Shown: in pieces, positions 1 to 8,890 of the stretch
Numbering within the stretch: position 1 is the first letter of the stretch
Layout: every line of letters starts with the position of its first letter
Assembly: GCF_022843985.1 (NCBI RefSeq)
Contig: NZ_JALHMP010000006.1
Span: 62,001 to 126,000, forward strand
DNA: 64,000 nt
Reading direction: 5' to 3'
Origin: Phreatobacter sp.
GTDB taxonomy: Bacteria > Pseudomonadota > Alphaproteobacteria > Rhizobiales > Phreatobacteraceae
Notes under the pieces: generated by a model
Databases searched by the model: none
What the model was told of the DNA's origin: nothing
Seen by the model: the letters and a program-made list of their open reading frames with translations, nothing else
Made by a program: the position numbers and the translations under genes

Positions 1-785
1 GCCTGGGCCACCGTCTTGCCGCCGTCATGGATATAGAGCTGCTCCAGCAGGCAGACTTCCTTGGCATAGGTCTTGATCCCCGACTCGACGATCTTGGCGA
101 TGACGTTCTCGGGCTTGCCGGCATTCTTCTCGGCGAGGATTGCCTTCTCGCGGGCGACGACGGCCGGATCGAGGCCCTCGGCGTCCAGGGCCAGCGGGTT
201 GGCGGCGGCGACATGCATCGCGACCATCCGACCCAGGGCGGCGAGTTCGTCCTTGTTGCCGGTCGATTCGAGCGCCACCAGCACGCCGATCTTGCCCAGG
301 CCCGGCTCGACCGCGTTATGAATGTAGCTGCCGACGACACCGTCGGAGACCGACAGGACCGAGGCGCGGCGCAGCGTCATGTTCTCGCCGATCGTGGCGA
401 CCGCCGAGGCGATGGCGTCGGCAACCGTGCCACCGGCGGCGACCGGCGCCGCCAGGATGGCATCCACGTCGTTGCCGGTCTTCAGTGCGACTTCCGCGAT
501 CGCCTTCACGAGGCCCTGGAACTGGTCGTTGCGGGCGACGAAATCGGTCTCCGAGTTGACCTCGACCACGGCGGCCTTCGGACCGGCGGTGACAACGCCG
601 ACGAGACCTTCCGCGGCGACGCGGCCGGCCTTCTTGGCGGCCTTTGACAGACCCTTCTTGCGCAGCAGGTCGACGGCGGCCTCGATGTCGCCGGCGGTCT
701 CGTTCAGCGCGGACTTGCAGTCCATCATGCCTGCGCCGGTCATTTCGCGCAGTTCCTTGACCATCTGGGCGGTGATGTTCGCCAT
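1..785 (-). CDS. tsf: Elongation factor Ts (C-terminus outside window)
   Basis: EF-Ts is the guanine nucleotide exchange factor that recharges EF-Tu during translation. The visible 261 codons begin [20 protein letters not shown], the usual N-terminal UBA-like helix bundle, and carry the EF-Tu-contacting TDFVARN motif at residues 80-86. The family is usually about 300 residues, so roughly the last 45 lie beyond base 1. The gene is 135 bp downstream of rpsB on the same strand, the classic rpsB-tsf pair. The ATG at 785 is fixed by the conserved N-terminus. Confidence 0.97.
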   Translation of the reverse strand, partial: MANITAQMVKELREMTGAGMMDCKSALNETAGDIEAAVDLLRKKGLSKAAKKAGRVAAEGLVGVVTAGPKAAVVEVNSETDFVARNDQFQGLVKAIAEVALKTGNDVDAILAAPVAAGGTVADAIASAVATIGENMTLRRASVLSVSDGVVGSYIHNAVEPGLGKIGVLVALESTGNKDELAALGRMVAMHVAAANPLALDAEGLDPAVVAREKAILAEKNAGKPENVIAKIVESGIKTYAKEVCLLEQLYIHDGGKTVAQ

Positions 786-823
786 GGGTCCGTCCTCGAA
801 TTCAGTCTTGTTGGGAAGGGAAA

Positions 824-851
824 CGGCCGGCCCGCAGGAGCGAGCCGGCCG
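824..851 (-). promoter_or_regulatory. Hairpin in the rpsB-tsf intergenic region (attenuator-like)
   Basis: An 8-bp perfect inverted repeat, CGGCCGGC at 824-831 and GCCGGCCG at 844-851 with a 12-nt loop, lies between the rpsB stop and the tsf start. On the transcribed minus strand it is followed by TTTCCCTTCCC, a weak U-tract. A partial terminator or processing hairpin that lowers tsf relative to rpsB is an inference. Confidence 0.45.
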
Positions 852-920
852 GAACTCAGAACCGATCTCCGATCGACACGTGTTTCGTGTCGGCCGGATG
901 ACGCCGGCTGGCGGCTTGGA

Positions 921-1919
921 TCAGGCGGCCTCGGCCTCGACCAGCGACTTCGCCTGGTCGATCCAGCCCTGGACGCGGCCCGGGAGGCCGACGCTGTCGC
1001 CGATTTCAGCGGCATCGACCGGGGTGAAGCCGGCGACCTGCCAGAAATGGAAGATGCCCAGATCGTTGAGCTGCTTCTCGATCTCCGGCGACACGCCGGT
1101 GAGCTTGATGAGCTCGTCGGCCGGGCCGCGCGGACCGGCGAGACGCTCGACACCGGCGGGGGCTGCGGCCTCCGGCAGATCCTCGACCATCGGCTTCTCG
1201 GAGGCACCGAGATCGATGCCCGACGATCCCTGGGCGCGGCCGATGCCGTCGATGGCGGCACGAGCGATCAGGTCGCAATAGAGCGAGATGGCGCGACCGG
1301 CGTCGTCATTGCCCGGGATCGGATAGGTGATGCCGTCCGGATCGCAGTTGGTGTCGACGATGGCGACCACCGGAATGCCGAGACGCTTGGCCTCGAGAAT
1401 GGCGATCGCTTCCTTGTTGGTGTCGATCACGAACATCAGGTCGGGCACGCCGCCCATGTCCTTGATGCCGCCGAGGGCGCGCTCGAGCTTGTCCTTCTCG
1501 CGGGCGAGGGTCAGCGCTTCCTTCTTGGTGTAGCCGGCGCCGCCGGAGCCGAGCGCCTCGTCGAGCTTGCGCAGGCGGGAGATCGAACCCGACACGGTCT
1601 TCCAGTTGGTGAGCGTTCCGCCCAGCCAGCGGGAGTTCACATAATACTGGGCGCACTGCTTGGCACCGGCGGCGATGCCGTCCTGCGCCTGGCGCTTGGT
1701 GCCGACGAACAGCACGCGGCCACCCTTGGCAACGGTGTCGGAAACGGCGACGAGCGCGCGATGCAGCATCGGCACGGTCTGGGCGAGGTCGAGAATGTGG
1801 ATATTGTTGCGGACGCCGAAGATGTACTGATTCATCTTCGGGTTCCAGCGATGGGCCTGATGGCCAAAGTGACAGCCAGCTTCCAAAAGCTGACGCATGC
1901 TGAAATCGGGCAGCGCCAT
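921..1919 (-). CDS. rpsB: 30S ribosomal protein S2
   Basis: Ribosomal protein uS2 of the small subunit, 332 residues. The start [20 protein letters not shown] and the segments [16 protein letters not shown] and [20 protein letters not shown] are diagnostic. The protein is about 80 residues longer than the E. coli form; the C-terminal extension ([20 protein letters not shown] onward) looks like the helix-hairpin-helix tail typical of alphaproteobacterial S2. It is the first gene of the rpsB-tsf transcription unit, with about 150 bp upstream before the next gene. Confidence 0.98.
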   Translation of the reverse strand: MALPDFSMRQLLEAGCHFGHQAHRWNPKMNQYIFGVRNNIHILDLAQTVPMLHRALVAVSDTVAKGGRVLFVGTKRQAQDGIAAGAKQCAQYYVNSRWLGGTLTNWKTVSGSISRLRKLDEALGSGGAGYTKKEALTLAREKDKLERALGGIKDMGGVPDLMFVIDTNKEAIAILEAKRLGIPVVAIVDTNCDPDGITYPIPGNDDAGRAISLYCDLIARAAIDGIGRAQGSSGIDLGASEKPMVEDLPEAAAPAGVERLAGPRGPADELIKLTGVSPEIEKQLNDLGIFHFWQVAGFTPVDAAEIGDSVGLPGRVQGWIDQAKSLVEAEAA

Positions 1920-2069
1920 GGTCTTCTCCGGTTGTGCCTCCGCGGACTATGGCCGACCCCGAACGGGATCCGTCACCACCGGAGCGGCAAAGGACAAAAG
2001 GCCTCAGCCGCGGGTCCGCGTGTGGAATGGGCCGGGCACTACACGATCCGACCGAGGAGTGCAAGGCGA

Positions 2070-2720
2070 TCAGCGCGCCAGCGCCGCGACCATCTCCGGC
2101 AGATCCTGCGGCCGCTGGCAGATCGCGGTTGCACCGGCTGCCTCAAGTTCCGCGACGCCGCCATAACCCCAGGCGACGCCGATGGAGGCGATGCCGTGAC
2201 GCTGGGCCGCGTGGATGTCGTGCATCCGGTCGCCGATCATGACCGTTCCGGAGGGGTCGATACCCTGCTCCGCAATGATCTTGGCGATGATGTCGGCCTT
2301 GTCGTCGAGGCTGCCGTCGAGCGCCGCCCCGTAGACGCGCTGGAAATGCGGCGCATAGCCGAAGCGTTCGACGATGGGCACCGCATAGGGTTCGGGCTTG
2401 GCGGTGCAGACGAACATGCGGTCGGCGGCCCCGCCGATGGCGGCAACCGCCTCCATCATGCCGGTATAGAGGGTGAGGTCGTACATGCCGCCTGCGCGGT
2501 AATGGACGCGGTAGCGCTCGACCGCCGCCTCGGGATCGCTCCCAGGCCCCATCACCTTCGGAAAGGACAGGCGTAACGCCGGCCCGATGATCCAGCCGAG
2601 ATCGGCGAAGGGCGGCGGCTCGTGGCCGAGATCGACCAGCGCCTGGCGAAAGGAGCCGATGATGCCGGGCGCCGGATCGGTCAGGGTTCCATCGAGGTCG
2701 AAAAGCACGGTCTGGGGCAT
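2070..2720 (-). CDS. HAD-superfamily hydrolase, phosphoglycolate phosphatase-like
   Basis: A 216-residue haloacid-dehalogenase-type phosphatase. Motif I is FDLDGTLTD at residues 7-15 (nucleophile Asp8, acid/base Asp10), there is a helical cap, and motif IV is MIGDRMHDI near the C-terminus. The length and the PAPGIIGSFRQAL segment fit the Gph/PGP subgroup, which dephosphorylates 2-phosphoglycolate or related small phosphates. Substrate cannot be assigned from sequence. It is divergent from the MOSC gene across 127 bp. Confidence 0.85.
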   Translation of the reverse strand: MPQTVLFDLDGTLTDPAPGIIGSFRQALVDLGHEPPPFADLGWIIGPALRLSFPKVMGPGSDPEAAVERYRVHYRAGGMYDLTLYTGMMEAVAAIGGAADRMFVCTAKPEPYAVPIVERFGYAPHFQRVYGAALDGSLDDKADIIAKIIAEQGIDPSGTVMIGDRMHDIHAAQRHGIASIGVAWGYGGVAELEAAGATAICQRPQDLPEMVAALAR

Positions 2721-2847
2721 TTGGCCTGAATAGGGCTACAGCCTTCTCCCGTCCATCACCGGCGGCGCAAGGCGCGCCTCCCGCCAAGGCAGGTGACAGC
2801 CGGTTAGCGAGCAGGCAGAAGGCGCTATACCCGCTCGGAGCCACGAC

Positions 2848-3384
2848 ATGGGCCAGGTGATTTCTGTCAGCCTCGACCGTCGCCATCGCTTCTCCAAGGC
2901 GCCTATCGAGGAGATCACGCTGATTGCCGGCGAAGGCGTGGCAGGCGACGCCCATTGCGGCGTGACGGTCAAGCATCGCTCGCGGGCGCGCTTCAATCCG
3001 ACCCTGCCCAACCTGCGTCAGGTTCATCTGATCCACGCGGAGCTCTTCGAGGAGCTTGCCGGCAAGGGCTTCACCGTCGGTCCTGCCGAACTCGGGGAGA
3101 ACATCACCACATCGGGCATCGACCTGCTCGCCCTGCCGACCGGCGCGCGTCTGACCATTGCCGGTGCCATCATCGAAATCACCGGCCTGCGCAATCCCTG
3201 CATCCAGATCGACCGGTTCCAGGACGGGTTGATGCAGGCGACGCTTGATCGCGATGCGGACGGAAACCTCGTCCGCAAGGCGGGCATCATGGGGATCGTC
3301 GTCACCGGCGGCAGAATTCGGCCGGGCGATGCCGTGGAGATCACGCTCCCTGAGGGGCCGCACCGCCCGCTGCAGAAAGTATGA
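2848..3384 (+). CDS. MOSC domain-containing protein
   Basis: A 178-residue stand-alone MOSC domain (molybdenum cofactor sulfurase C-terminal fold). Family features are GEGVAGDAHCG near residues 28-38, the ENITTSGIDL strand and the conserved Cys in LRNPCIQID. MOSC proteins are thought to bind or transfer sulfur or molybdenum-cofactor-like ligands; single-domain members are mostly uncharacterised. CGGAG lies 8-9 nt before the ATG. No molybdenum gene is adjacent, so the role stays open. Confidence 0.85.
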   Translation: MGQVISVSLDRRHRFSKAPIEEITLIAGEGVAGDAHCGVTVKHRSRARFNPTLPNLRQVHLIHAELFEELAGKGFTVGPAELGENITTSGIDLLALPTGARLTIAGAIIEITGLRNPCIQIDRFQDGLMQATLDRDADGNLVRKAGIMGIVVTGGRIRPGDAVEITLPEGPHRPLQKV

Positions 3385-3461
3385 GCCCCCCGTCCCGCCC
3401 CCTCCCCGTGCCTGCCCTTCTGGTCTAGAACCGCTGCGGTCAGGTTTTGCGGGGGATCGCC

Positions 3462-4253
3462 ATGGGCGCGCTGGACGGCAAGGTTGCCATCATCACGGGA
3501 GCCGCACGCGGCATCGGCAAAGCCATCGCCGGGCGGTTCATCGACGAAGGCGCGAGCGTCGTCCTCTCCGACATTGCCGAGGAGGCCGGGCGTGCGACGA
3601 CGGCGGAACTCGCCAAGAAGGGCAAGGCGGTCTTCGTGGCGGCCGATGTCGGTGACGCCGCCTCGGTCGCCGGCCTCGTCGAGGGGGCGCGCAAGGCCTT
3701 TGGCGGCGACATCGACATTCTGGTCAACAATGCAGGCATCGTCCACAGCGCCGAATTCCTCGACCTCGCCGAGGCCGATTTCGACAAGGTTATGCGGGTG
3801 AACCTGAAGGGCTCGTTCCTCGTCGGACAGGCCGTCGCCCGCCGCATGGTTGAGCAGGTGAAAGCAGGAAAGCCCCCGGGCGCCATCGTCAATATGAGCT
3901 CGGTCAATGCCCGGCTCGCCATCGTCAACCAGATCCCCTACTGCGTTTCAAAGGGCGGCGTCGGCCAGCTCACTAACGTCATGGCGCTCGGGCTCTCCGA
4001 ACACGGCATCCGCGTCAACGCCATCGGTCCCGGTTCCATCGCCACCGAGATGCTGGCGAGCGTCAATACCGACAAGGCCGCCCGTCACCGCCTCTTCTCG
4101 CGGACGCCGCTGCGCCGCCTCGGCGAACCCGACGAGATCGCCAAGGTCGCCGTCTTCCTTGCCTCCGACGCCTCCAGCTACATCACCGGCCAGACGCTCT
4201 ATGCCGATGGCGGCAGGCTCGGGCTCAATTACACGGTGCCGGTGCAGGATTGA
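3462..4253 (+). CDS. Short-chain dehydrogenase/reductase (SDR) family oxidoreductase
   Basis: A classical SDR of 263 residues. It has the NAD(P)-binding TGAARGIG motif, the NNAG motif, the catalytic Ser in NMSSVNA and the YCVSK Tyr/Lys pair, with a C-terminal GxTLYADGG as in FabG-like enzymes. The Asp in VVLSDIAE after the second strand favours NAD over NADP. Substrate is unknown. I chose the ATG at 3462 over an upstream TTG (3447) because a purine-rich GGGGGA precedes it and the fold begins directly after it. Its stop overlaps the next gene's TTG start by 4 bp. Confidence 0.88.
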   Translation: MGALDGKVAIITGAARGIGKAIAGRFIDEGASVVLSDIAEEAGRATTAELAKKGKAVFVAADVGDAASVAGLVEGARKAFGGDIDILVNNAGIVHSAEFLDLAEADFDKVMRVNLKGSFLVGQAVARRMVEQVKAGKPPGAIVNMSSVNARLAIVNQIPYCVSKGGVGQLTNVMALGLSEHGIRVNAIGPGSIATEMLASVNTDKAARHRLFSRTPLRRLGEPDEIAKVAVFLASDASSYITGQTLYADGGRLGLNYTVPVQD

Positions 4254-5233
4254 GCGCCAATCTGCCGCCGGCCCTGCGTGCGGCGCTGGAGCGGCTCGCC
4301 GGCCGTTTCAGCGGGCGCGACCTTGCCGCAGCAAGCCATCGCCTCACTGCGGATTACCGGGCAGGCCGCGGCTCGCGCCTGCCGGCCCCGGTCGATCTCG
4401 CCGCCTATGCCATTGCCCGCATGCCGGCGACCTATGCGGCCTGTGCCGCCGCCCTGACAGAGGCCGCGGCGCGGGTTTTTCTCGCGCCACGCACCCTTCT
4501 CGACGTCGGCTGCGGACCGGGCACCGCCAGCTGGGCCGCAGCGGAGATCTTTCAGGACCTCGTCAGGGCCACGCTGGTTGACGCCCATGCGGGCATGACG
4601 GCGCTCGGCCGCGACCTCGCGGCGGAGGGGCCGGCCCTGCTGGCGGAGGCCGACTGGCAGGCCGGCCGGCTGGAAGGGGTCGCGCCGGCCACCGCCGATC
4701 TGGTTGTCGCCAGCTATACGCTCAACGAACTCAAGCCCGCCGCGGTCGCGGATGCGGCGTGCGGGCTCTACGCCGCCACGCGCGGCGTGCTCGTCCTCAT
4801 CGAGCCCGGCACTCCCGCCGGCTTCGCTGTGATCGCCGCCGCCCGCACCGCGCTAATGACCGGCGGCGCCCGTATCGCTGCCCCCTGCCCGGGCGAAGGC
4901 GCCTGCCCGATCGTGGCACCTGACTGGTGCCATTTCTCCGCCCGGCTGCCGCGGCTGCGCGCCCACAAGGCCGCGAAATCGGCCGATGCCCCGTTCGAGG
5001 ACGAGCGCTATGCCTATCTGGTCGCCGCGCGGCCGCATCTGCGGATCGTGGCCGCGCCGGCACGCATCCTGCGACCTCCCCATGCCGACAAGGCGGCAAC
5101 CACATTCACTCTCTGCACGGGAGCGGGCCTGACGCAGCACGTCGTCGCCAGCCGCGACCGCGATGCCCATCGCTTGACGCGGCGCCTCGGCTGGGGCGAC
5201 GCTTTTCCCTCAGAACAACCGGAGCCGCCATGA
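4250..5233 (+). CDS. Rsm22-like small ribosomal subunit methyltransferase family protein
   Basis: 327 residues with a class I methyltransferase SAM motif (LLDVGCGPGTASWAA, about residues 83-97), followed by LVVASYTLNEL and VLIEPGTPAGF typical of the Rsm22 family (mitochondrial Rsm22/METTL17). A cysteine cluster PCPGEGACP...DWCHFSAR matches the iron-sulfur-type Cys pattern reported for that family. By homology it acts in small-subunit assembly rather than on a known substrate. The start is TTG, overlapping the SDR stop (TTGA); its own stop overlaps the next ATG (ATGA), so the three genes look translationally coupled. Confidence 0.85.
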   Translation: MSANLPPALRAALERLAGRFSGRDLAAASHRLTADYRAGRGSRLPAPVDLAAYAIARMPATYAACAAALTEAAARVFLAPRTLLDVGCGPGTASWAAAEIFQDLVRATLVDAHAGMTALGRDLAAEGPALLAEADWQAGRLEGVAPATADLVVASYTLNELKPAAVADAACGLYAATRGVLVLIEPGTPAGFAVIAAARTALMTGGARIAAPCPGEGACPIVAPDWCHFSARLPRLRAHKAAKSADAPFEDERYAYLVAARPHLRIVAAPARILRPPHADKAATTFTLCTGAGLTQHVVASRDRDAHRLTRRLGWGDAFPSEQPEPP

Positions 5234-5478
5234 CCCGCAGACCCGTCATTGCCCTCGTCGTTGCTGGCGCCTTCCTGCCGCTCCCTGCGCTCGGCCAGAG
5301 CGAGAACCTGTCCTTTTCCCAGCGCATGGGCATTTACCGGGCCTGCAAGGCCGACCTCGACAGCAAATGTCCGAGCGCCGGGACCGATTCGGCGCGGGTG
5401 TCGGCCTGCCTGCGCAGCAACCAGGGGCAGCTCTCGCCTCCCTGCGTCACGGCGATCCGGCAGACAGGCCTGCGCTGA
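5230..5478 (+). CDS. Small secreted cysteine-rich repeat protein
   Basis: An 82-residue protein with a signal peptide (MTRRPVIALVVAGAFLPLPA, likely cleavage after ALG), then a compact domain with four cysteines in the pattern YRACKADLDSKC...VSACLRSN...SPPCVTAI. This resembles one GLG1/FGFR1-type cysteine-rich repeat seen in small alphaproteobacterial exported proteins. Two periplasmic disulfides are likely. It overlaps the previous stop by 4 bp (ATGA) and is the last gene of that operon. Function unknown. Confidence 0.75.
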   Translation: MTRRPVIALVVAGAFLPLPALGQSENLSFSQRMGIYRACKADLDSKCPSAGTDSARVSACLRSNQGQLSPPCVTAIRQTGLR

Positions 5479-5558
5479 GGCTGGCACCGCTGCCCTGCAT
5501 CGCCCGCGATTGACCGGCCGCCGCCGCAGGCCCGATAGCGGTGATCGGGAGTGCAACG

Positions 5559-6452
5559 ATGCTCGTCATGCCCTGGCTCTGGGCGGTCTTTACCGTCATC
5601 GCAGCTGCCGCCCAGACGGCGCGCAACGCCCTGCAGCGCAGCCTCACCGAGCGTCTGGGCACGATCGGCGCCACCCATGTGCGTTTTCTCTACGGCTTTC
5701 CCTTCGCACTGGTCTTTCTGGCTGGTGTCCATCTCGCCGTACCGGCTCGCGCGCCGGGCCTGTCAGGTGCCTTTCTGGTGTGGACGACGGTCGGCGCCAT
5801 GGCACAGATCGGCGCGACGGCACTGATGCTGGCGGCCATGCGGGAGCGCTCCTTCGTCGTCACCACGGCCTATACCAAGACCGAACCGGTCATCGTCGCG
5901 CTGTTCGGCGTGGTGCTGCTTGGCGACCACCTCACGGGCTGGGCATGGACCGCGATCCTCATCGCCACATCGGGGATCCTCCTGATGTCCTGGAAGCCCG
6001 GTACCGAGCAGTCCCTGCGGCCGGCCGTCCTTGGCATCGTCTCCGCCGCGCTCTTCGGTCTCGCATCGGTCGGCTTCCGCGGCGCCATCCGCACCCTCGA
6101 CACCGAGAGCTTCGTCCTCGCCGCCACCACGACCCTCGCCTGGAGCCTGGCGATCCAGACGGCGGTCCTCACAGCCTATCTTGCGATCGCGGACCGGGCC
6201 GGCCTCATGGCGATCTTCCGCGCCTGGCGGCCTTCGCTCGCGGCGGGCTTCCTCGGCGCCTTTGCCTCCCAGTTCTGGTTTCTCGCCTTCGCGCTGGAAA
6301 CCGTCGCCAAGGTGCGGACCCTCGCCCTGGTCGAGGTGCTCTTCGCCGGTATCGTCTCGGGAGCCATCATCAAGCAGGCGACCAGCCCGCGCGAGGGGCT
6401 GGCGATCGCGCTCATCGTCATCGGCGTCGCTGTGCTGCTCAGCCTTGGCTGA
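5559..6452 (+). CDS. EamA/DMT-family membrane transporter
   Basis: About 297 residues with roughly ten hydrophobic segments arranged as two EamA halves. The segment AYTKTEPVIVALFGVVLLGD closes the first half and ALVEVLFAGIVSGAI the second, as in drug/metabolite transporters. Likely an inner-membrane exporter; substrate unknown. The ATG at 5559 is preferred to the GTG at 5541 because GGGAG sits 5-9 nt upstream. Its 3' end overlaps the convergent purK by 14 bp. Confidence 0.85.
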   Translation: MLVMPWLWAVFTVIAAAAQTARNALQRSLTERLGTIGATHVRFLYGFPFALVFLAGVHLAVPARAPGLSGAFLVWTTVGAMAQIGATALMLAAMRERSFVVTTAYTKTEPVIVALFGVVLLGDHLTGWAWTAILIATSGILLMSWKPGTEQSLRPAVLGIVSAALFGLASVGFRGAIRTLDTESFVLAATTTLAWSLAIQTAVLTAYLAIADRAGLMAIFRAWRPSLAAGFLGAFASQFWFLAFALETVAKVRTLALVEVLFAGIVSGAIIKQATSPREGLAIALIVIGVAVLLSLG

Positions 6453-7530
6453 GGGGCGACAGGCGGGTCAGATGGCCCATCTTCCGGCCCTCGCGCTGGT
6501 CGCGCTTGCCGTAGAGATGCAGCACCGTTCCCTCTTCGGCGGCATGGCGTCGCCAGTCCTTGACGCTGGCACCGATGAGATTCTGCATCACAGCGTCGGA
6601 GTGCCGCCGTGTCGAGCCAAGCGGCAGGCCGGCGACCGCGCGCATATGGTTCTCGAACTGAGAGCAATGGCACGCGGCCTCGGTCCAGTGGCCTGAATTG
6701 TGGACACGTGGCGCCATCTCGTTCAGCAAAAGCTGTCCGTCGCGCGTGACGAAGAGCTCCACCGCCAGCACACCGACATAGTCGAGCTTCTCCGCGAGCA
6801 CCGTGCCCATCAGGGCCGCCCGCGCCGCCAGCGAGACATCAATAGCAGCCGGTACTGTCGACGTGCGGAGAATGCCGCTGCGGTGGACGTTCCAGACCGG
6901 ATCGTAATGGCGAATCTCGCCGCTGACACCGCGGACCACGAGGACGGAGATCTCGCGCTCGAAGGAAACGAAGGCCTCAAGGATGGCTGGCTGGTTGCCG
7001 ATGGTCGCAAGAGCGCGGGCCGGATCGTCGCCCGAGCGGATCACGACCTGCCCCTTGCCGTCATAGCCGAAGCGCCGGGTCTTCAGGACGGCAGGCCGGC
7101 CGATCGTCTCGATGGCGCGGACAAGATCGTCAACCGAATCGACGGCAAGGAAGTCGGGGACGGCGAGCCCACAGCCACGCGCGAAGGTCTTCTCCGCGAT
7201 ACGGTCCTGCGACACCGTCAACGCCATGGGGCCGGGGCGAACCGGCAGCCGGCTCGCCAGGAAATCGGCGGCCCGGGCCGGCACGTTCTCGAATTCGTAA
7301 GTGACGATGTCGACATCCTCGGCGAAGCGGGCCAGCGCGCTCTCGTCCGAATAGTCTGCCTCCGTGATCCGCCGCACCACGTCGAAGGCAGGGCTTTCCG
7401 GCTCGGGGGCAAAGACCTGGCAACGCAGGCCCAGCCGCGCGCCGGCCAGCGCAAGCATGCGACCGAGCTGGCCGCCGCCGAGAATGCCGATGATCTGGTC
7501 GGGACCGACCGACCGGTCAGATGTCGTCAC
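6439..7530 (-). CDS. purK: 5-(carboxyamino)imidazole ribonucleotide synthase
   Basis: PurK, an ATP-grasp enzyme, makes N5-CAIR from AIR, ATP and bicarbonate in purine synthesis. The N-terminal [19 protein letters not shown], central [15 protein letters not shown] and C-terminal [20 protein letters not shown] are diagnostic. The GTG at 7530 gives 363 residues, the normal size; a longer open frame upstream reads purE out of frame. The start overlaps the purE stop by 14 bp, so the pair is coupled. Confidence 0.96.
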   Translation of the reverse strand: MTTSDRSVGPDQIIGILGGGQLGRMLALAGARLGLRCQVFAPEPESPAFDVVRRITEADYSDESALARFAEDVDIVTYEFENVPARAADFLASRLPVRPGPMALTVSQDRIAEKTFARGCGLAVPDFLAVDSVDDLVRAIETIGRPAVLKTRRFGYDGKGQVVIRSGDDPARALATIGNQPAILEAFVSFEREISVLVVRGVSGEIRHYDPVWNVHRSGILRTSTVPAAIDVSLAARAALMGTVLAEKLDYVGVLAVELFVTRDGQLLLNEMAPRVHNSGHWTEAACHCSQFENHMRAVAGLPLGSTRRHSDAVMQNLIGASVKDWRRHAAEEGTVLHLYGKRDQREGRKMGHLTRLSPLSQG

Positions 7531-8026
7531 GGGGACGCTCCGCAATAGCCGCCGTCTGACGGGCCCGATAGGCGTCAAGCCGCTCGGCCAGGGCCGGATC
7601 GTTGAGGGCAAGGACTGCAGCCGCCAGCAGCGCCGCATTAATGGCACCGGGCTTGCCGATAGCGAGGGTACCGACCGGGATGCCGCCCGGCATCTGCACG
7701 ATGGAATGGAGCGAATCGACACCTGACAGCGCCTTGCTCTCCACCGGCACGCCGAAGACCGGCAACGGCGTCAGCGCCGCCGCCATGCCCGGCAGATGCG
7801 CCGCGCCGCCGGCTCCGGCGATGATGATCTTGAACCCCTTGTCGCGCGCCGATCGAGCAAAATCATAGAGCCGGTCGGGCGTGCGGTGGGCGGAGACAAT
7901 GAGAGACTCATGGTCGATACCCAGAGCGGCCAGAATCTCAGCCGCATGGCGCATGGTCGCCCAGTCCGACTGGGAGCCCATGATGATAGCGACGGGCTTA
8001 TCCCCGCTCGCGGCCGTCTCCGGCAT
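7517..8026 (-). CDS. purE: 5-(carboxyamino)imidazole ribonucleotide mutase
   Basis: PurE converts N5-CAIR to CAIR, the step after PurK. The protein has the IIMGSQSDW nucleotide-binding loop, SAHRTPDRL, the glycine-rich [14 protein letters not shown] and the [18 protein letters not shown] segment. The ATG at 8026 follows a strong GGGGAGG Shine-Dalgarno about 7 nt upstream, giving 169 residues; an earlier in-frame ATG at 8062 lacks such a site. First gene of a purEK operon. Confidence 0.96.
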   Translation of the reverse strand: MPETAASGDKPVAIIMGSQSDWATMRHAAEILAALGIDHESLIVSAHRTPDRLYDFARSARDKGFKIIIAGAGGAAHLPGMAAALTPLPVFGVPVESKALSGVDSLHSIVQMPGGIPVGTLAIGKPGAINAALLAAAVLALNDPALAERLDAYRARQTAAIAERPRDDI

Positions 8027-8161
8027 CGACGCCTCCCCCCGCTCGTCGAGGATCGACGGCATTCAGAAAGAAGCGGCGGAGAATAGGCAGAGGTTGTCCA
8101 GGTAGCAAGACGCAGCCTGACCCTATCTTTGCGCCGGCGCATCAGCTTGGCCGCAGCCGTT

Positions 8162-8374
8162 TCATGCGATGATGTCGGGTGTCAGAAGGTCGTCGAGGAA
8201 GGCGATCCGGTCGCGCAGGACGAGCTTGCGCTTCTTTAACCGCTGGATCTGGAGGCGGTCGGCGACCGCCATCCGCACCAGTGCATCGATGGCGACGTCG
8301 AGATCCCGGTGTTCCTGCCGCAGCCTTTCAAGCTCAAGCAGCGCCTCGCGCTCGTCGGTGTCGTTCGATGCCAT
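8162..8374 (-). CDS. YdcH family (DUF465) small protein
   Basis: A 70-residue, highly charged, probably coiled-coil protein ending KKRKLVLRDRIAFLDDLLTP, the recognisable DUF465/YdcH signature (LKKRKLxLKDxI). These proteins are widespread in Alphaproteobacteria without an assigned activity. It is divergent from a second YdcH paralogue at 8611, with a 236-bp gap that holds an 18-bp inverted repeat. Confidence 0.8.
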   Translation of the reverse strand: MASNDTDEREALLELERLRQEHRDLDVAIDALVRMAVADRLQIQRLKKRKLVLRDRIAFLDDLLTPDIIA

Positions 8375-8441
8375 TGCGTTACCAGAGGCTGTGCCGGATC
8401 CGAAGGGCGATCCGCGCCGCCGGCATTATGCGATCGCCGCA

Positions 8442-8459
8442 GCGCCTTGGGCAAGGCGC
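8442..8459. repeat. Inverted repeat between divergent ydcH-like genes
   Basis: GCGCCTTG (8442-8449) and CAAGGCGC (8452-8459) form an 8-bp perfect dyad with a 2-bp centre, 68 bp upstream of the leftward YdcH start. It may be an operator or a leader hairpin; no T-tract follows it. Confidence 0.5.
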
Positions 8460-8548
8460 CGCTTGTCTAGGCGTGAGGCCTGCGGTGGAGGGTCGCCGTA
8501 ACATTCCGTGACTTTACTTTGCCGCATACAGGTCCACACTCGATTGCA

Positions 8549-8566
8549 GTCCGATGCGTTTCGGAC
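8549..8566 (+). promoter_or_regulatory. Leader stem-loop upstream of the rightward ydcH-like gene
   Basis: GTCCGA (8549-8554) and TCGGAC (8561-8566) flank a 6-nt loop, about 35 nt before the GGAGGA ribosome site of the gene at 8611. GTCCGA recurs at 8571-8576, so an alternative pairing is possible. A role in translation or RNA stability is inference. Confidence 0.4.
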
Positions 8567-8610
8567 CTTGTCCGAGGCCATCTGGACCCTTTCTTCAAAG
8601 GAGGACTTTG

Positions 8611-8793
8611 ATGAGCTTGCAGTCGCACCTTGCGGAACTCGAGAAGCGTCATGAGGCACTTGATCGGCAGTTGAGCCAGATCGTCGCCCGCCCATCCTCG
8701 CAGGATAAAGAGATTGCGGAGCTGAAGCGGCGCAAGCTGCAGCTGAAGGACCAGATCGAGCGCCTGAGGGCGAGCAGCTCCAGGCTCCACTAG
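8611..8793 (+). CDS. YdcH family (DUF465) small protein
   Basis: A 60-residue, almost wholly helical protein: heptad-like leucines in MSLQSHLAELEKRHEALDRQ and the DUF465 signature IAELKRRKLQLKDQIERL. Start is the ATG at 8611, preceded by GGAGGA at a 5-nt spacing; the open frame extends upstream to 8554 without a ribosome site. It is a divergent paralogue of the gene at 8162-8374 and is followed by a clear intrinsic terminator. Confidence 0.85.
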   Translation: MSLQSHLAELEKRHEALDRQLSQIVARPSSQDKEIAELKRRKLQLKDQIERLRASSSRLH

Positions 8794-8840
8794 AATCGGA
8801 ACGTTAGGGCTACCGAGATCGCCGAATAAAAGATCCAGGA

Positions 8841-8873
8841 CTGCCGACGTCCTTCCGGGCGCCGGCAGTTTTT
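8841..8873 (+). terminator. Rho-independent terminator after ydcH-like gene
   Basis: CTGCCG (8841-8846) pairs with CGGCAG (8863-8868); after one mismatch the stem continues five pairs (one G-T) around a TTCC tetraloop, and TTTTT follows at 8869-8873. It is oriented to end the rightward transcript from 8611 and also lies just beyond the cytochrome b561 stop. Confidence 0.85.
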
Positions 8874-8890
8874 GTTTCAGCCGGCAGGCG

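Noticed and set aside
1047-2576. 509-codon open frame on the plus strand
   Set aside because: Mirror frame of rpsB and the HAD phosphatase; crosses two real genes and their intergenic region.
2826-2831. TATACC as a -10 for the MOSC gene
   Set aside because: The implied start of transcription would fall on the ribosome site of that gene, leaving almost no leader.
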